Shown here: piece by piece, positions 16,126-25,589 of the stretch | Numbering within the stretch: the first letter of the stretch is position 1 | How the letters are laid out: every line of letters starts with the position of its first letter | Assembly (NCBI GenBank): GCA_045587205.1 | Contig: JAZNBV010000060.1 | Coordinates: forward strand, 1-64,000 | DNA length: 64,000 nt | DNA from: SIG78 sp045587205 | Lineage (GTDB): Bacteria; Verrucomicrobiota; Lentisphaeria; Victivallales; Victivallaceae | Direction: 5' to 3' | The notes under the pieces: model-generated | Database searches by the model: none | What the model saw: the letters and a program-made list of their open reading frames with translations, nothing else | Told to the model about the DNA's origin: nothing | Translations under genes and position numbers: made by a program

Positions 16126-17133
16126 ATGCTCAATTATCTGGTAAGACGGCTTATATTGTGCGTAATCACTCTGCTGGTGATTATGCTTGCAAGTTATGTT
16201 ATGCTGCGTCTTGCCCCCGGTGATCCCACCCGCAGCAGCTTTATGGACAACAGTTCTGTTGGCGTATCCAGTTCCGATAAAAACGATCTGGCAAAAAACG
16301 AAGCACTGCAGAAAAAACTCAAGCTCGATAAATCCATTATGCAGGGTTTTTCCGAATGGCTGGGCGATATTGTGCTGCACGGAAATTTCGGTACTTCCGC
16401 TACTGTGGAACCCGGCAGACCGGTGCTGGAAATGATCTCTGAAAGATTGCCGGTAACGATCAAACTGAATCTGCTTGCCATAAGTTTTGCATACATTATG
16501 GCGATCGTTATCGGGGTTTATTCAGCAAAATATGCCGGAACTGCTTTTGACCGCGGATCAACTTTTATACTTTTTATGCTGTACAGTTTGCCGGTTATGT
16601 GGGTGGCGCTGCTTTTGCAGACCATTTTCTGCGACGGAGGCTTTTTTGAGATTTTTCCCCTGCGCGGAATTTATACGCCGGAACCGGAAATTGGTACTTT
16701 CAAGCTGATCGCTATGGAAATCTACACATTTACACTGCCGGCAATATCCCTGGCCTACGGATCAATGGCAGGCATTGCCAGATACACCAGAAGCAATATG
16801 CTTGATGTACTCGGCAATGACTTTATCCGTACTGCGCGGGCCAAAGGTGTGCCGGAACAGAGTGTGATTTGGAAACACGCTTTCCGAAATACACTCATAA
16901 CGCTCATAACACTCTTTGCCGGTCTGCTGCCGTCGCTGGTGGCAGGAAGCATAATTGTTGAGCATATATTCAATATCCCCGGTATGGGGACACTTTCGCT
17001 GTTGGCGCTTTCCAGCCGCGATTATCCTTTACAGATGGTGCTTTTCACCTTTTCGGGAATACTTACGCTTATAAGCATTCTGCTTGCCGATTTACTCTAC
17101 ACCATAGCCGATCCCAGAGTAAAACTGGTGTAA
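16126..17133 (+). CDS. Oligopeptide/dipeptide-type ABC transporter permease (DppB/OppB-like)
   Basis: A 335-residue inner-membrane permease. The N-terminus YLVRRLILCVITLLVIMLAS followed by RLAPGDP is diagnostic of DppB/OppB. Six membrane segments are visible. The EAA loop near residues 220-250 reads DFIRTARAKGVPEQSVIWKHAFRN, the coupling site for an ATPase. The C-terminus ADLLYTIADPRVKL is typical. No second permease, ATPase or binding protein follows: a 412-bp noncoding stretch and a regulator come next, so partners must be elsewhere. Confidence 0.9.
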   Translation: MLNYLVRRLILCVITLLVIMLASYVMLRLAPGDPTRSSFMDNSSVGVSSSDKNDLAKNEALQKKLKLDKSIMQGFSEWLGDIVLHGNFGTSATVEPGRPVLEMISERLPVTIKLNLLAISFAYIMAIVIGVYSAKYAGTAFDRGSTFILFMLYSLPVMWVALLLQTIFCDGGFFEIFPLRGIYTPEPEIGTFKLIAMEIYTFTLPAISLAYGSMAGIARYTRSNMLDVLGNDFIRTARAKGVPEQSVIWKHAFRNTLITLITLFAGLLPSLVAGSIIVEHIFNIPGMGTLSLLALSSRDYPLQMVLFTFSGILTLISILLADLLYTIADPRVKLV

Positions 17134-17545
17134 CAGACGGACTCTGTAAAAAGTGTGCAAATCAGTTGGGTTATCAATCGATATATCTGTAACCGGAATT
17201 GGCTTTGTGTTGTCTATAATAAATAAATAATTTATATACTATTATATAAATCTTATTATTATTATACCCTGTAAATTGTGTTAATAACTGTTTTTTCAAG
17301 CTCAAAAACAGCACTTTCAAATTGTGAGCAATTCTGTGCAGAATCTGACAACAACTTTTTCAACGGAAATTGCCAACAGTATTCCAACAATATTCCAACA
17401 ACTTTTCAACAGGCTTATTAACAGTGTTTGTGTCCTGTTATGTCCTGCATTTTTTTGAAAAAAACAGTTTTTCAGGTTGACATTTTTTCAAATCAATATA
17501 CATTAACAGTGTTTTCCGGTTTTTTCAAATAATTTTCAGAAAAAT
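17134..17545. other. AT-rich intergenic region with promoter
   Basis: This 412-bp gap contains a hairpin CTGTTTTT...AAAAACAG near 17290-17311, a small palindrome AATTG-TGAG-CAATT near 17320, three direct repeats of TTCCAACAATA / TTCAACAG type between 17380 and 17412, and a promoter at 17477-17504. No coding frame is convincing. The repeats could be operator half-sites for the GntR-type regulator that follows. Confidence 0.5.
17477..17504 (+). promoter_or_regulatory. Sigma70-type promoter of the GntR-family gene
   Basis: TTGACA and TACATT are spaced 16 nt apart, about 42 nt upstream of the ATG. Confidence 0.6.
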
Positions 17546-18532
17546 ATGTTTACTGCCCGTTATCAGGAAATACTCAATATCTTGCGCCAACGCATTGAGT
17601 CAGGTTTTTACACTGACCGTATGCCGCCGGTGCGTGCGCTCTGCAGTGAATTCAAAGTATGCAAATCCACCATCAGCAAGGTTTTTGAAAAACTTGCCTA
17701 TTCGGGTATGATCCGCACCACCCGCAGCGGAACTTTTATCTGTGGCGGCAGCGAAAACAAAAGTGTTGCCCAGCGCGGCGGGATCGTCGGCATTGTAACC
17801 GGCAAACTCACTGCCAGATACCGCGAAAAAGATGACCTTTTCCTCAACAGTATAAAAGAAAATCTTGCCGTACATAACTTTTCCAGCGTTTTGATCGAAG
17901 TAGCCGATGACGACTGGCACAATCAGGATTTCTGGCACCGTTTTGATCTGGATGGATTCATTTTTATTTACAGCAGTTTTTACCGTATTATGGAGCATAA
18001 AATAACTTTTTGCGCCAAACCGCGGGTGATCGGCAACTGGCTACCGGATGAGATCGAAGAGTATTTTGTTGACTTCGGACCGCTGGCATATAATGTTGAC
18101 AGTATGCTTGAAGGACTGATTGCCCGCGGATTCAAACGCATAGCTCTGGCAGTGAATGTGCCGTCAAATCTTACTGAACAGGTTTTCAACCGCTGGCGCA
18201 AAGTTATGCGTAAATATAAATTGTACAATTACAACAGCGCTCTGGAAGATTTCCGCTACAATAAAGATATTGCACTGCGCTGGTGCAGCAGCTCAGTGCC
18301 GCCGGAAGTGGTTTTGTGCATAAATGTGCATTTTGAAAAACTTGTAAAAGATATGAATGATTGCCCGGTGACGCTGAAAATATTCAATGTCCAGATAAAG
18401 ACCGAAGGCTATAAACATCTGGCGGAAGTGCTGGTAAAAACCTTTGTTGCAGTATTCAACGGGCGCAAAAATGTGGCAAAACGCAACCTGATCGGCGAGT
18501 ATGAATTGAATATATACGATCAGAATAAATAA
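17546..18532 (+). CDS. GntR-type transcriptional regulator with periplasmic-binding-protein-like effector domain
   Basis: A 328-residue regulator. Residues 1-70 form a winged helix of the GntR class: a short helix, MPPVRALCSEFKVCKSTISKVFEKL as the recognition region, and a wing TTRSGTFICGG. From about 80 the chain has the alternating strand/helix pattern of LacI/GalR-type ligand domains (GIVGIVTGKLTA, GLIARGFKRIALAVN). Such hybrids usually sense sugars in carbohydrate-degrading bacteria. No sugar operon is adjacent, so its target is unclear; it may regulate itself. Confidence 0.75.
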   Translation: MFTARYQEILNILRQRIESGFYTDRMPPVRALCSEFKVCKSTISKVFEKLAYSGMIRTTRSGTFICGGSENKSVAQRGGIVGIVTGKLTARYREKDDLFLNSIKENLAVHNFSSVLIEVADDDWHNQDFWHRFDLDGFIFIYSSFYRIMEHKITFCAKPRVIGNWLPDEIEEYFVDFGPLAYNVDSMLEGLIARGFKRIALAVNVPSNLTEQVFNRWRKVMRKYKLYNYNSALEDFRYNKDIALRWCSSSVPPEVVLCINVHFEKLVKDMNDCPVTLKIFNVQIKTEGYKHLAEVLVKTFVAVFNGRKNVAKRNLIGEYELNIYDQNK

Positions 18533-18663
18533 GTATTTATCAAACAGATGATTTTTATCTGATTTTATACTTAAAAAACGGTTCTGTGTTGACATAAGCC
18601 TTGTATTTACCGGATACTGTTGTATAGTATTCCCGAAGTAAATAAAAGGAGATAATATTTTTT

Positions 18664-19749
18664 ATGAAAAATGAGAAACCGGCAATTTTAATTGATGCGT
18701 ATTCGCAGATCTTCCGCGTGTTCTACGCGATCGGTAATTTGAGCCGACGCGACGGATTCCCGACTAATGCATTGTTTGGGTTTGCGCGTATGCTTCTGCA
18801 GCTGGAAAAAGAGTTTTCACCGTCCTGCGGAGCAATGTTTTTTGATTGCGGAAAACCGGAATTCCGGTTGGAACTTTCCAGAGAGTACAAGTCCAACCGG
18901 CCGCCGATGCCGGAAAATCTGAAAAAACAGATGCCGCTTTTGCGCGAATTGGCAGAACTTTTCGGATGGCAGGTTTGCCAGTGCAGCAATTACGAAGCCG
19001 ACGACCTGATCGGTGCGGCAGTAAAAAGCGATATGTCAAAAAGTTTTGCGGTGCTTTCTTCAGATAAAGATCTTTCGCAATTGATTGATAACCACGCATT
19101 TATGCTGATACCCGCCCGCAGCGGCGGCGGATTTGAAAAGCGCGGGTTTGAAGAAGTCGTAAGCAAATTCGGTGTGGAGCCGGAGCAGATAATCGACTAT
19201 CTGTCACTGCTCGGCGACAGTTCCGACGCAATTGACGGAGTGCCTAAAATCGGGCCCAAGACTGCAGCGGCAATCTTGAATGAATGCGGTTCACTGGATA
19301 AGTTTTTTGATGATCCGGAACTTTTGAAGAACGCTAAACAGCGCGAAAAACTTCTGGAATCTGCTGAACTTATCAAACGCAATCAGAAATTGGTTGCACT
19401 GCGTACCGACTGGCCGGAATCAGAAGTCGGTAATGTGGAAACAGTTCTGGAAAAACAGCCGCCGCAATGGGAAAAAATTGCCCGCTTCGCAATGGAGTAC
19501 GAACTTAAGTCGATTCTTAAAGATTTGCCGGTGGATATTGATAAAGTGACGGCTGAAATGACGGAAAAAGTGACGGAAAAATCGGCAGTTTGTACAGAAA
19601 AGACGGAAGAAATTACGGAAAAAGTGACGGATAAAAAAATTGTTTATGTGGATGGCGATCTTTTTGAGTGGGCGGCAGAGCAGAATAAAGCTGCTGCTGA
19701 TCAGAAAGAAAATAGCGATTCAGCTTCTGAACAGTCCACACTGTTTTAA
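18664..19749 (+). CDS. Free-standing 5'-3' exonuclease (PolA N-terminal domain/FEN family)
   Basis: A 361-residue protein equal to the 5' nuclease domain of DNA polymerase I without polymerase. It shows ILIDAYSQIFRVFYAI, MFFDCGKPEFRLELSREYK, NYEADDLIGAA and SSDKDLSQL (acidic metal ligands), and a helix-hairpin-helix SDAIDGVPKIGPKTAAAIL. After residue 290 a Thr-Glu-Lys repeat tail (TEK/TEKV units, about 300-325) replaces the proofreading and polymerase domains. A likely role is flap or RNA-primer removal. An AAAGGAG site lies upstream; TTGTAT..TATAGT near 18610-18632 is a possible promoter. Confidence 0.85.
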   Translation: MKNEKPAILIDAYSQIFRVFYAIGNLSRRDGFPTNALFGFARMLLQLEKEFSPSCGAMFFDCGKPEFRLELSREYKSNRPPMPENLKKQMPLLRELAELFGWQVCQCSNYEADDLIGAAVKSDMSKSFAVLSSDKDLSQLIDNHAFMLIPARSGGGFEKRGFEEVVSKFGVEPEQIIDYLSLLGDSSDAIDGVPKIGPKTAAAILNECGSLDKFFDDPELLKNAKQREKLLESAELIKRNQKLVALRTDWPESEVGNVETVLEKQPPQWEKIARFAMEYELKSILKDLPVDIDKVTAEMTEKVTEKSAVCTEKTEEITEKVTDKKIVYVDGDLFEWAAEQNKAAADQKENSDSASEQSTLF

Positions 19750-19766
19750 TTTAAGGAGTTAAACTT

Positions 19767-20672
19767 ATGCCTGATTTGAGTTCGATAGCATTGGAAAAGC
19801 AGAAACACCCTACACTTTCTGCCGAAAGCCCATTCAATATCGACTTTATGTATGTCAAAAAGCCGAGTGAAAAATATTCCGGAGATATACATTATGCTCT
19901 GCAGTTGGGCATTTGTTTAACTGGCGGTGTGGAAGTACTTTATGACAATTTTTCCAGAGTTTTCACCCCCGGCGAATGCTGGTGGACAATGTGCTGGGAG
20001 CCGCACGCCTGCCGGGGTACGGAAAAACGCTCCTTTGCCGTGGCGGTGAATCTGGAAATGAATTCACTCGGCTCGGTCGATCCCTTCGGCGGCTGCCACT
20101 GGCTTTTGCCGTTTACCCTGCCGCCGGAAGAGCGCTACATACCAACTTCTGAAAGTGAAAAAGCCAAATTTCTGGAAGCCGGCAAAAAACTTTTTCACTG
20201 GAACCACCGCCGTGGTGCCTACTGGCAGCAGAAAAGCTGGCTCCTTATCAACGATCTGCTGCTTACGGCAATGAGCAGACTCAACCGTATCCAGCCCTCT
20301 ATTGCCGAACAGGCAGTTGCCGCCAGCGACCGTTTTGCCAGGCTGCGTCCGGCAATCGAACTGGCGCGTTCCAACGGTACTGAACCGGTGACATTGGCAA
20401 AGGCAGCCAAGGCGTGTTCTTTGAGTTCCAGCCGTTTCAGCGAACTTTTCCGGGAAGCGCTGGGCAGCAGTTACGGTCAGTTTGCCGCGCGTGCCAGGAT
20501 AAGTCAGGCAGCGCGCGACATAGCCACATCGAATATGGCTGTGGAGGAGATTGCCGCCAAGTGGGGATTTTTTGACAGCAGCCACTTCTGCCACGCATTC
20601 AAAAAAATCTACCAGTGTTCGCCTTCGGAATTCCGTCGGCGGCGCAACGAAAATGAGAGTACGGTTCTGTAA
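19767..20672 (+). CDS. AraC-family transcriptional regulator
   Basis: A 301-residue regulator. An N-terminal cupin-like sensing domain (about 30-110; YALQLGICLTGGVEVLYD) precedes two helix-turn-helix units at about 195-295: LAKAAKACSLSSSRFSELFR and VEEIAAKWGFFDSSHFCHAF, ending PSEFRRRR as in AraC/XylS proteins. RBS AAGGAG precedes the ATG by 9 nt. It lies 17 nt after the exonuclease and 2 nt before hrpA, so the three may be one transcript, which is unusual for a local sugar regulator. Confidence 0.9.
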   Translation: MPDLSSIALEKQKHPTLSAESPFNIDFMYVKKPSEKYSGDIHYALQLGICLTGGVEVLYDNFSRVFTPGECWWTMCWEPHACRGTEKRSFAVAVNLEMNSLGSVDPFGGCHWLLPFTLPPEERYIPTSESEKAKFLEAGKKLFHWNHRRGAYWQQKSWLLINDLLLTAMSRLNRIQPSIAEQAVAASDRFARLRPAIELARSNGTEPVTLAKAAKACSLSSSRFSELFREALGSSYGQFAARARISQAARDIATSNMAVEEIAAKWGFFDSSHFCHAFKKIYQCSPSEFRRRRNENESTVL

Positions 20673-20674
20673 AT

Positions 20675-23600
20675 ATGCCGGAACTTTTCAAAGATCTCAA
20701 AGAGGCGCGTACCCTGTTTGAGCGCAATCTGCGTTATGCCCGTTTACTTGACAGTGTAAAACTCAAACGCGAGTGGAACCGGCTTGATCTGCGGGATCTT
20801 TCGCCGGAAACCGTGCCGGAAACCGGAGTTGCAATAAGTATAAAACGCCTGCTGGAACGCGCTGAAAAAGCCGGAGAACGCTCGCTGAAACCGCTGGCGG
20901 AAAAGCTTGTTCTTGAATATCCTTCCGACCTGCCGGTAAGTGCGCGTTCGGAAGAGATCGTGGAACTTATAAAGCACAATCAGGTGCTGATCGTTGCCGG
21001 TGCTACCGGTTCAGGAAAAACCACTCAATTACCGAAAATGGCGCTGGCTGCCGGGTGCGGAAGAATGGGCAGGATCGGCTGTACCCAGCCGCGGCGGCTG
21101 GCGGCATCGTCGCTGGCAAAACGCGCTGCTGAAGAGATGCACGCCGAATTCGGTGCCGGAGTCGGTTACAAAGTGCGGTTTGAAGATCATACTTCAGAAG
21201 ATACCGTGGTAAAATTTATGACCGACGGTATATTACTTGCCGAAACCCGCGATGACCCGGATCTTCTGCAATACGACTGCATAATGCTTGATGAAGTTCA
21301 CGAACGCTCGCTCAACATAGATTTTCTGCTGGGTTATCTGAAAAAACTTCTGAAGCGCCGGCGCAACCTCAAGGTCATAATATCTTCGGCAACCATTGAA
21401 ACTGAACGGCTGGCGGAATTTTTTGACAACGCGGCATTTGTGGAGATCGAAGGGCGCACATATCCCATTGAAGACTATTATATGGAGCCATATAAAGATG
21501 AGGATTTGAGCGACCATATTGCCCGCGCCGTGGAGTTTATTACTGAACTGGATCCGCGCGGCGATATACTGGTGTTTCTGCCGGGCGAGCGCGAAATCCG
21601 CGATGCAGTTACGCTTTTGACCGGCAGACAGCTGCCGCGTACTGAAATTATGCCGCTTTTCGGCAGATTGAGTTCGGCTGAACAGAACCGGATCTTTTCG
21701 CCGGGGCGGATGCGCAGGATCGTGCTGGCAACCAATGTGGCGGAAACTTCGCTGACTATTCCCGGAATCAGATATGTTGTTGACAGCGGTCTGGTGCGGC
21801 TTTCGCGCTACAATCCGCGCACGCGTATTCAGGAACTGCGTGTGGAATTCATCTCTCAAGCCAGTATGCGCCAGCGGCGTGGACGCTGCGGCCGTATGGA
21901 AGATGGTATATGCGTGCATCTGTACAGTCAGTACGATGCTGAACAGAGCGATCCTTATACCGATCCTGAAATCAAACGCTCATCGCTGGCAGGGGTTATA
22001 CTGCAGATGGCATCGCTCAAACTCGGCAGGATCGATGAATTTCCGCTGGTCGATCCGCCGGCGCCGGCACTGATCCGCGACGGCTACCGGACTTTGAGCG
22101 ATCTCGGCGCCATCGATGAAAATTTGCGTATCACCAAATGCGGCTGGACTTTGAGCACGCTGCCGGTGGACCCGCAGCTCGGCAGAATGCTGGAATTTTC
22201 CGCACAGAGCAAAGTACTCAAACAGATGCTGGTTGTTGCGGCATTTTTGAGCATACCCGATCCGCGCGAACGACCCTTTGAAAAGACGCAGGCGGCGGAT
22301 ACTGCGCACCGGCAGTGGGATTCGGAAAAATCGGACTTTGTTACTGCGCTGAATCTGTTTGAAGAACTTGAAAAAGTTTATAATGAGCGTTCCAGCAATG
22401 CTGCTTTGCGCCGTTTTGCACAGAAAAATTTTCTGAATTACCGCCGCTTGCGCGAATGGCGAAATCTGGTGGAAGATCTGCAGGAAAGTGCTATTGAACA
22501 CTCCTGGGAAAATGCTTTGAGCAATTCACCGCTGCTTGAGTTTGATTACGATGCACTGCACAAAGCTCTGCTGGCAGGTCTGCCGCGCCAGCTGGGGTGT
22601 TTTGACCGCGAACAGAAAAACTTTTTTGATATGTCCGGCAAACGCTTCAAGATTTTTCCCGGCTCGGCGCTTGCCAGACGCAAAAGCAATCCGCAGTGGC
22701 TCTTGAGTTTTGCGCTGGTGGAAACCAGCCAGGTCTATGCCAGGAATTGTGCCGAAGCACGCCCCGAATGGCTTATGAGCGTAGCGCCGCAGCTCTGCAC
22801 GCCGGTGTACGATCAGGCGCATTATTCTCCGCAGTCGGGTTTTGTCAGCGCCCGCGAACGCGTTACTTGCGGCAGATTGCTTATCCACCCCGGCAGACAG
22901 CGGCAGTACGGACCGGTGAACCCGCCGGAAGCGCGCCGGATTTTTATCAAAGATGCGCTGGTTGCCGGCAATATTGATGAGCATCAGGTGCGTGACATAC
23001 CCTGGCTGCGCGATTATTTGCAGAAGGCGCGGCAGGTACGCAAGCTGGAACTGAAAACGCGCCGGCTGGAAATGATCTTCAACGAAGATGAACTTACGGA
23101 GTTTTTTGATAAAACCCTGCCTGAAAATTTCTATTCTATGCAGGAAGTAAAAAACCACTGGAAACGGTTCAAGCGCAACTTCCGCGTACCGGAAAATGTT
23201 TTGTATCAGGCTGATATGCTTGGTGATTCTCCGGAGCAGGATTATCCTGATGAGTTGACTTTCTGCGATGTGAAGTTTCCTCTGGAATACAATTTTGATC
23301 CCGGCGAAGAACGCGACGGCATAACTCTGATTGCCGATGAAGAGAGCGTAAAACTGCTTCCGCATTGGGCGCTTGACGCGCTGGTGCCGGGTTTTCTGGG
23401 CGAAAAACTGGAGTTTTATCTGCGCAGTCTGCCCAAGCGCGACCGTCAGCAGCTGGCTCCGGTAAGCAGTTTCATCAAAGATTTTACCGACCGCTGGCGC
23501 GATGGAAAAATTTTCAACGATCAGCCGCTGGCTGAAGCGCTTGCTGCTGAATTGAGCAAAGTTAATGTGACAGTCAACAGCAACGCGTTTGATGATGTAC

Positions 23601-24604
23601 CGCTGCCGGAATATCTGAAAATGAAATTGCTGGTACTTGACAGCGAAGGCAACGGCGGAAATTATCTGTATGAAGTACCGGCGTTGAGCCGCAGTACATC
23701 GCAGGTGAGCAAAGCTTTGTCGCAGGCCAAAAATTTCTGCACCGAACCCGGTAAAGAATTTCCCTGCATACCCGTTATGCCCGAAACTATTCAGGTCAGC
23801 GGTAAATCCGGCGAATCAGCCTATCCGGCGCTGTTCAGCGAAAATGGTCTGACAGGTTCGGCGGTTTATCTCAAGGAAGCCGAAGCGCATTTCCGCCACG
23901 ATCAGGGGCTGTTTGCTTTGCTTGCGCACCAGCTTCCGGGGTTGTTCAGTGCCATAAGGCGCGATTTCAAGCTGGACGGTGCAACCGAGAAAATGTACTT
24001 CAAAAACAGTTCCGCCCACCGGGAATTCAACTGGAAAGACGATCTTTTGTATGCCGCAGTACTGGAGTCGCTGGGTTCAGCAGAAGAACGCTGGCAGATC
24101 CGCAGCAAAGCGGCGTTTGATTCGGCGCGGGAATTTGCGCGCTGTAAATTTGCCGCCAATGCGGAAAAACTTTTTGCAGAGCTGAAAAATATCTTTGAAA
24201 GCGCTTCCCGGATCCGGCAGCTGTTGAAGAAACTCTCCCCGGACTCCATTACTGCACAGGATATTGATTGCCAGCTTGATTTTTACTTCCGGCCGGGTTT
24301 TATACAATACAGTTTCTGGCACCGCGATTACAAACGCTATCTGCGCGGCACCGAACTGCGGCTGCAGCGCGCCATAGCCAACAGCCGGCAGGATCTTGCC
24401 AAATATGATCAGATCGAAGAATACATCCACCGCGTGGATCTGGCATTGGAAAATGTTCCGGAACTGGCGCTGGCGCCGATGCTGTATGAGTTTGTGCTGC
24501 TATTAGAAGAGATGCGCCTTGCGCTCTTTGCGCCGGAAGTCCGGACAAACTGCAAGATCTCCGCATCGATCCTGCAGAAAAAGTGGTCGGAATTACGCTA
24601 TTGA
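20675..24604 (+). CDS. hrpA: ATP-dependent RNA helicase HrpA
   Basis: A 1309-residue DEAH-family helicase of full HrpA length. Walker A is AGATGSGKTT (about 108-117), motif Ia TQPRRLAA, motif II DEVH (206-209; DEAH in E. coli), motif III SSATIET, motif V TNVAETSLTIPG, motif VI QRRGRCGR. These are followed by the HA2/ratchet and OB-fold regions and the long HrpA-specific DUF3418-type C-terminus. E. coli HrpA takes part in mRNA processing and ribosome-related RNA remodelling. The start ATG follows the AraC stop by 2 nt without a strong RBS. Confidence 0.95.
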   Translation: MPELFKDLKEARTLFERNLRYARLLDSVKLKREWNRLDLRDLSPETVPETGVAISIKRLLERAEKAGERSLKPLAEKLVLEYPSDLPVSARSEEIVELIKHNQVLIVAGATGSGKTTQLPKMALAAGCGRMGRIGCTQPRRLAASSLAKRAAEEMHAEFGAGVGYKVRFEDHTSEDTVVKFMTDGILLAETRDDPDLLQYDCIMLDEVHERSLNIDFLLGYLKKLLKRRRNLKVIISSATIETERLAEFFDNAAFVEIEGRTYPIEDYYMEPYKDEDLSDHIARAVEFITELDPRGDILVFLPGEREIRDAVTLLTGRQLPRTEIMPLFGRLSSAEQNRIFSPGRMRRIVLATNVAETSLTIPGIRYVVDSGLVRLSRYNPRTRIQELRVEFISQASMRQRRGRCGRMEDGICVHLYSQYDAEQSDPYTDPEIKRSSLAGVILQMASLKLGRIDEFPLVDPPAPALIRDGYRTLSDLGAIDENLRITKCGWTLSTLPVDPQLGRMLEFSAQSKVLKQMLVVAAFLSIPDPRERPFEKTQAADTAHRQWDSEKSDFVTALNLFEELEKVYNERSSNAALRRFAQKNFLNYRRLREWRNLVEDLQESAIEHSWENALSNSPLLEFDYDALHKALLAGLPRQLGCFDREQKNFFDMSGKRFKIFPGSALARRKSNPQWLLSFALVETSQVYARNCAEARPEWLMSVAPQLCTPVYDQAHYSPQSGFVSARERVTCGRLLIHPGRQRQYGPVNPPEARRIFIKDALVAGNIDEHQVRDIPWLRDYLQKARQVRKLELKTRRLEMIFNEDELTEFFDKTLPENFYSMQEVKNHWKRFKRNFRVPENVLYQADMLGDSPEQDYPDELTFCDVKFPLEYNFDPGEERDGITLIADEESVKLLPHWALDALVPGFLGEKLEFYLRSLPKRDRQQLAPVSSFIKDFTDRWRDGKIFNDQPLAEALAAELSKVNVTVNSNAFDDVPLPEYLKMKLLVLDSEGNGGNYLYEVPALSRSTSQVSKALSQAKNFCTEPGKEFPCIPVMPETIQVSGKSGESAYPALFSENGLTGSAVYLKEAEAHFRHDQGLFALLAHQLPGLFSAIRRDFKLDGATEKMYFKNSSAHREFNWKDDLLYAAVLESLGSAEERWQIRSKAAFDSAREFARCKFAANAEKLFAELKNIFESASRIRQLLKKLSPDSITAQDIDCQLDFYFRPGFIQYSFWHRDYKRYLRGTELRLQRAIANSRQDLAKYDQIEEYIHRVDLALENVPELALAPMLYEFVLLLEEMRLALFAPEVRTNCKISASILQKKWSELRY

Positions 24605-24606
24605 AA

Positions 24607-24642
24607 ATCTGCACCAATACAGCGCACAGTGCAGATATTTTT
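24607..24642 (+). terminator. Terminator between convergent hrpA and HAD genes
   Basis: ATCTGCAC pairs with GTGCAGAT over a 14-nt loop, followed by ATTTTT on the plus strand. Confidence 0.65.
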
Positions 24643-24647
24643 CCATC

Positions 24648-25529
24648 TTACCAGTTGGGTTCGGCCGGCAGTGAGGCGTCGAACTTGTCCAGCAGCATCT
24701 GCTGATATTCTCCGGCAAACTCCCGTTTGAAGAATTTGTCCAGACCGTTGTTGAGCAGTTCCGCCCACGAGGCCTCTTCCTTGCCCGGAATGATCGGGAA
24801 GAAAAGCGCATTGTTTCTGGCGGCGGCTTTGTAGTCACCGGGAGCATCGCCAACCATCAGAATGCAGTCAGATTCATACTTGCTGCCGGCACTGAACTGT
24901 ATGTGTTCGGCTTTGGTGCCGTGTTCCTGACCGCAGATGAGCGAAACAAATCCGTCCATTCCATTTTCCGCCCATTCGCGCACCAGTGCTTCCAGCGGAG
25001 TCTGCGATACCACGATCAGATCGGCTTTTTCCGAAGCCTTTGCCAGTACTTCCTTTACTCCCGGCAGGGGCGGCACGCCGTGAACCATATCTTTAACGCG
25101 CGCATTGACTTCTTTGCTCCATTCCAGAGCCTGACGCAGAACGGGGCTGTCAAGTTTTTCCAGATAGGCTTCCAAGGCGGGATTGCCGAGTTTGCTTTCC
25201 AACTCCATCCATTTTTCCAGATCGGCTGTATCCACCACCGGACAGCCGCGGCGGAGGATCTCCGGGCGCTGTGCAATGTACTTCATACTGTGATAGATTG
25301 CCCAGAAACGATTGCATCCGCGCAATTTACTGTAAAGATTGACAAAATCCCACACTTCGCGGGCATATTTGCTTGCCGACTGCATATTGTAGTGCTTGAT
25401 AAATGCCGGGCAGAAGCACTCCTTGTGCTTTACTTCCATACTGTCAAAAACACAGCCGTCACTGTCAAAACCGATAAAAAAACTGTGTTTGGCAGGCAGA
25501 TTTTTCATTTCACTCAAATAGTCACGCAT
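24648..25529 (-). CDS. HAD-superfamily hydrolase
   Basis: A 293-residue cytoplasmic phosphatase-type protein. FIGFDSDGCVFDSM holds the DxD nucleophile motif I, VVSQTP is motif II, and MVGDAPGDYKAA is motif IV with acidic metal ligands. A helical cap of about 110 residues lies between motifs I and II. The frequent aromatic cap residues hint at a small organic phosphate, but the substrate is not readable. An AGGAGG site lies just before the ATG and a TTGATT-16-TATATT promoter-like pair at 25566-25593 overlaps the end of the upstream gene. Confidence 0.85.
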   Translation of the reverse strand: MRDYLSEMKNLPAKHSFFIGFDSDGCVFDSMEVKHKECFCPAFIKHYNMQSASKYAREVWDFVNLYSKLRGCNRFWAIYHSMKYIAQRPEILRRGCPVVDTADLEKWMELESKLGNPALEAYLEKLDSPVLRQALEWSKEVNARVKDMVHGVPPLPGVKEVLAKASEKADLIVVSQTPLEALVREWAENGMDGFVSLICGQEHGTKAEHIQFSAGSKYESDCILMVGDAPGDYKAAARNNALFFPIIPGKEEASWAELLNNGLDKFFKREFAGEYQQMLLDKFDASLPAEPNW

Positions 25530-25589
25530 ATATATTCCTCCTGAAAATTGATATTTACATTTTATAATATACTGTTTTTGGCTGAAAAA

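Noticed and set aside
17320..17337. lac-operator-like palindrome AATTGTGAGCAATT
   Set aside because: Only five base pairs per arm, single copy and no LacI-type helix-turn-helix protein adjacent; probably chance in AT-rich DNA.
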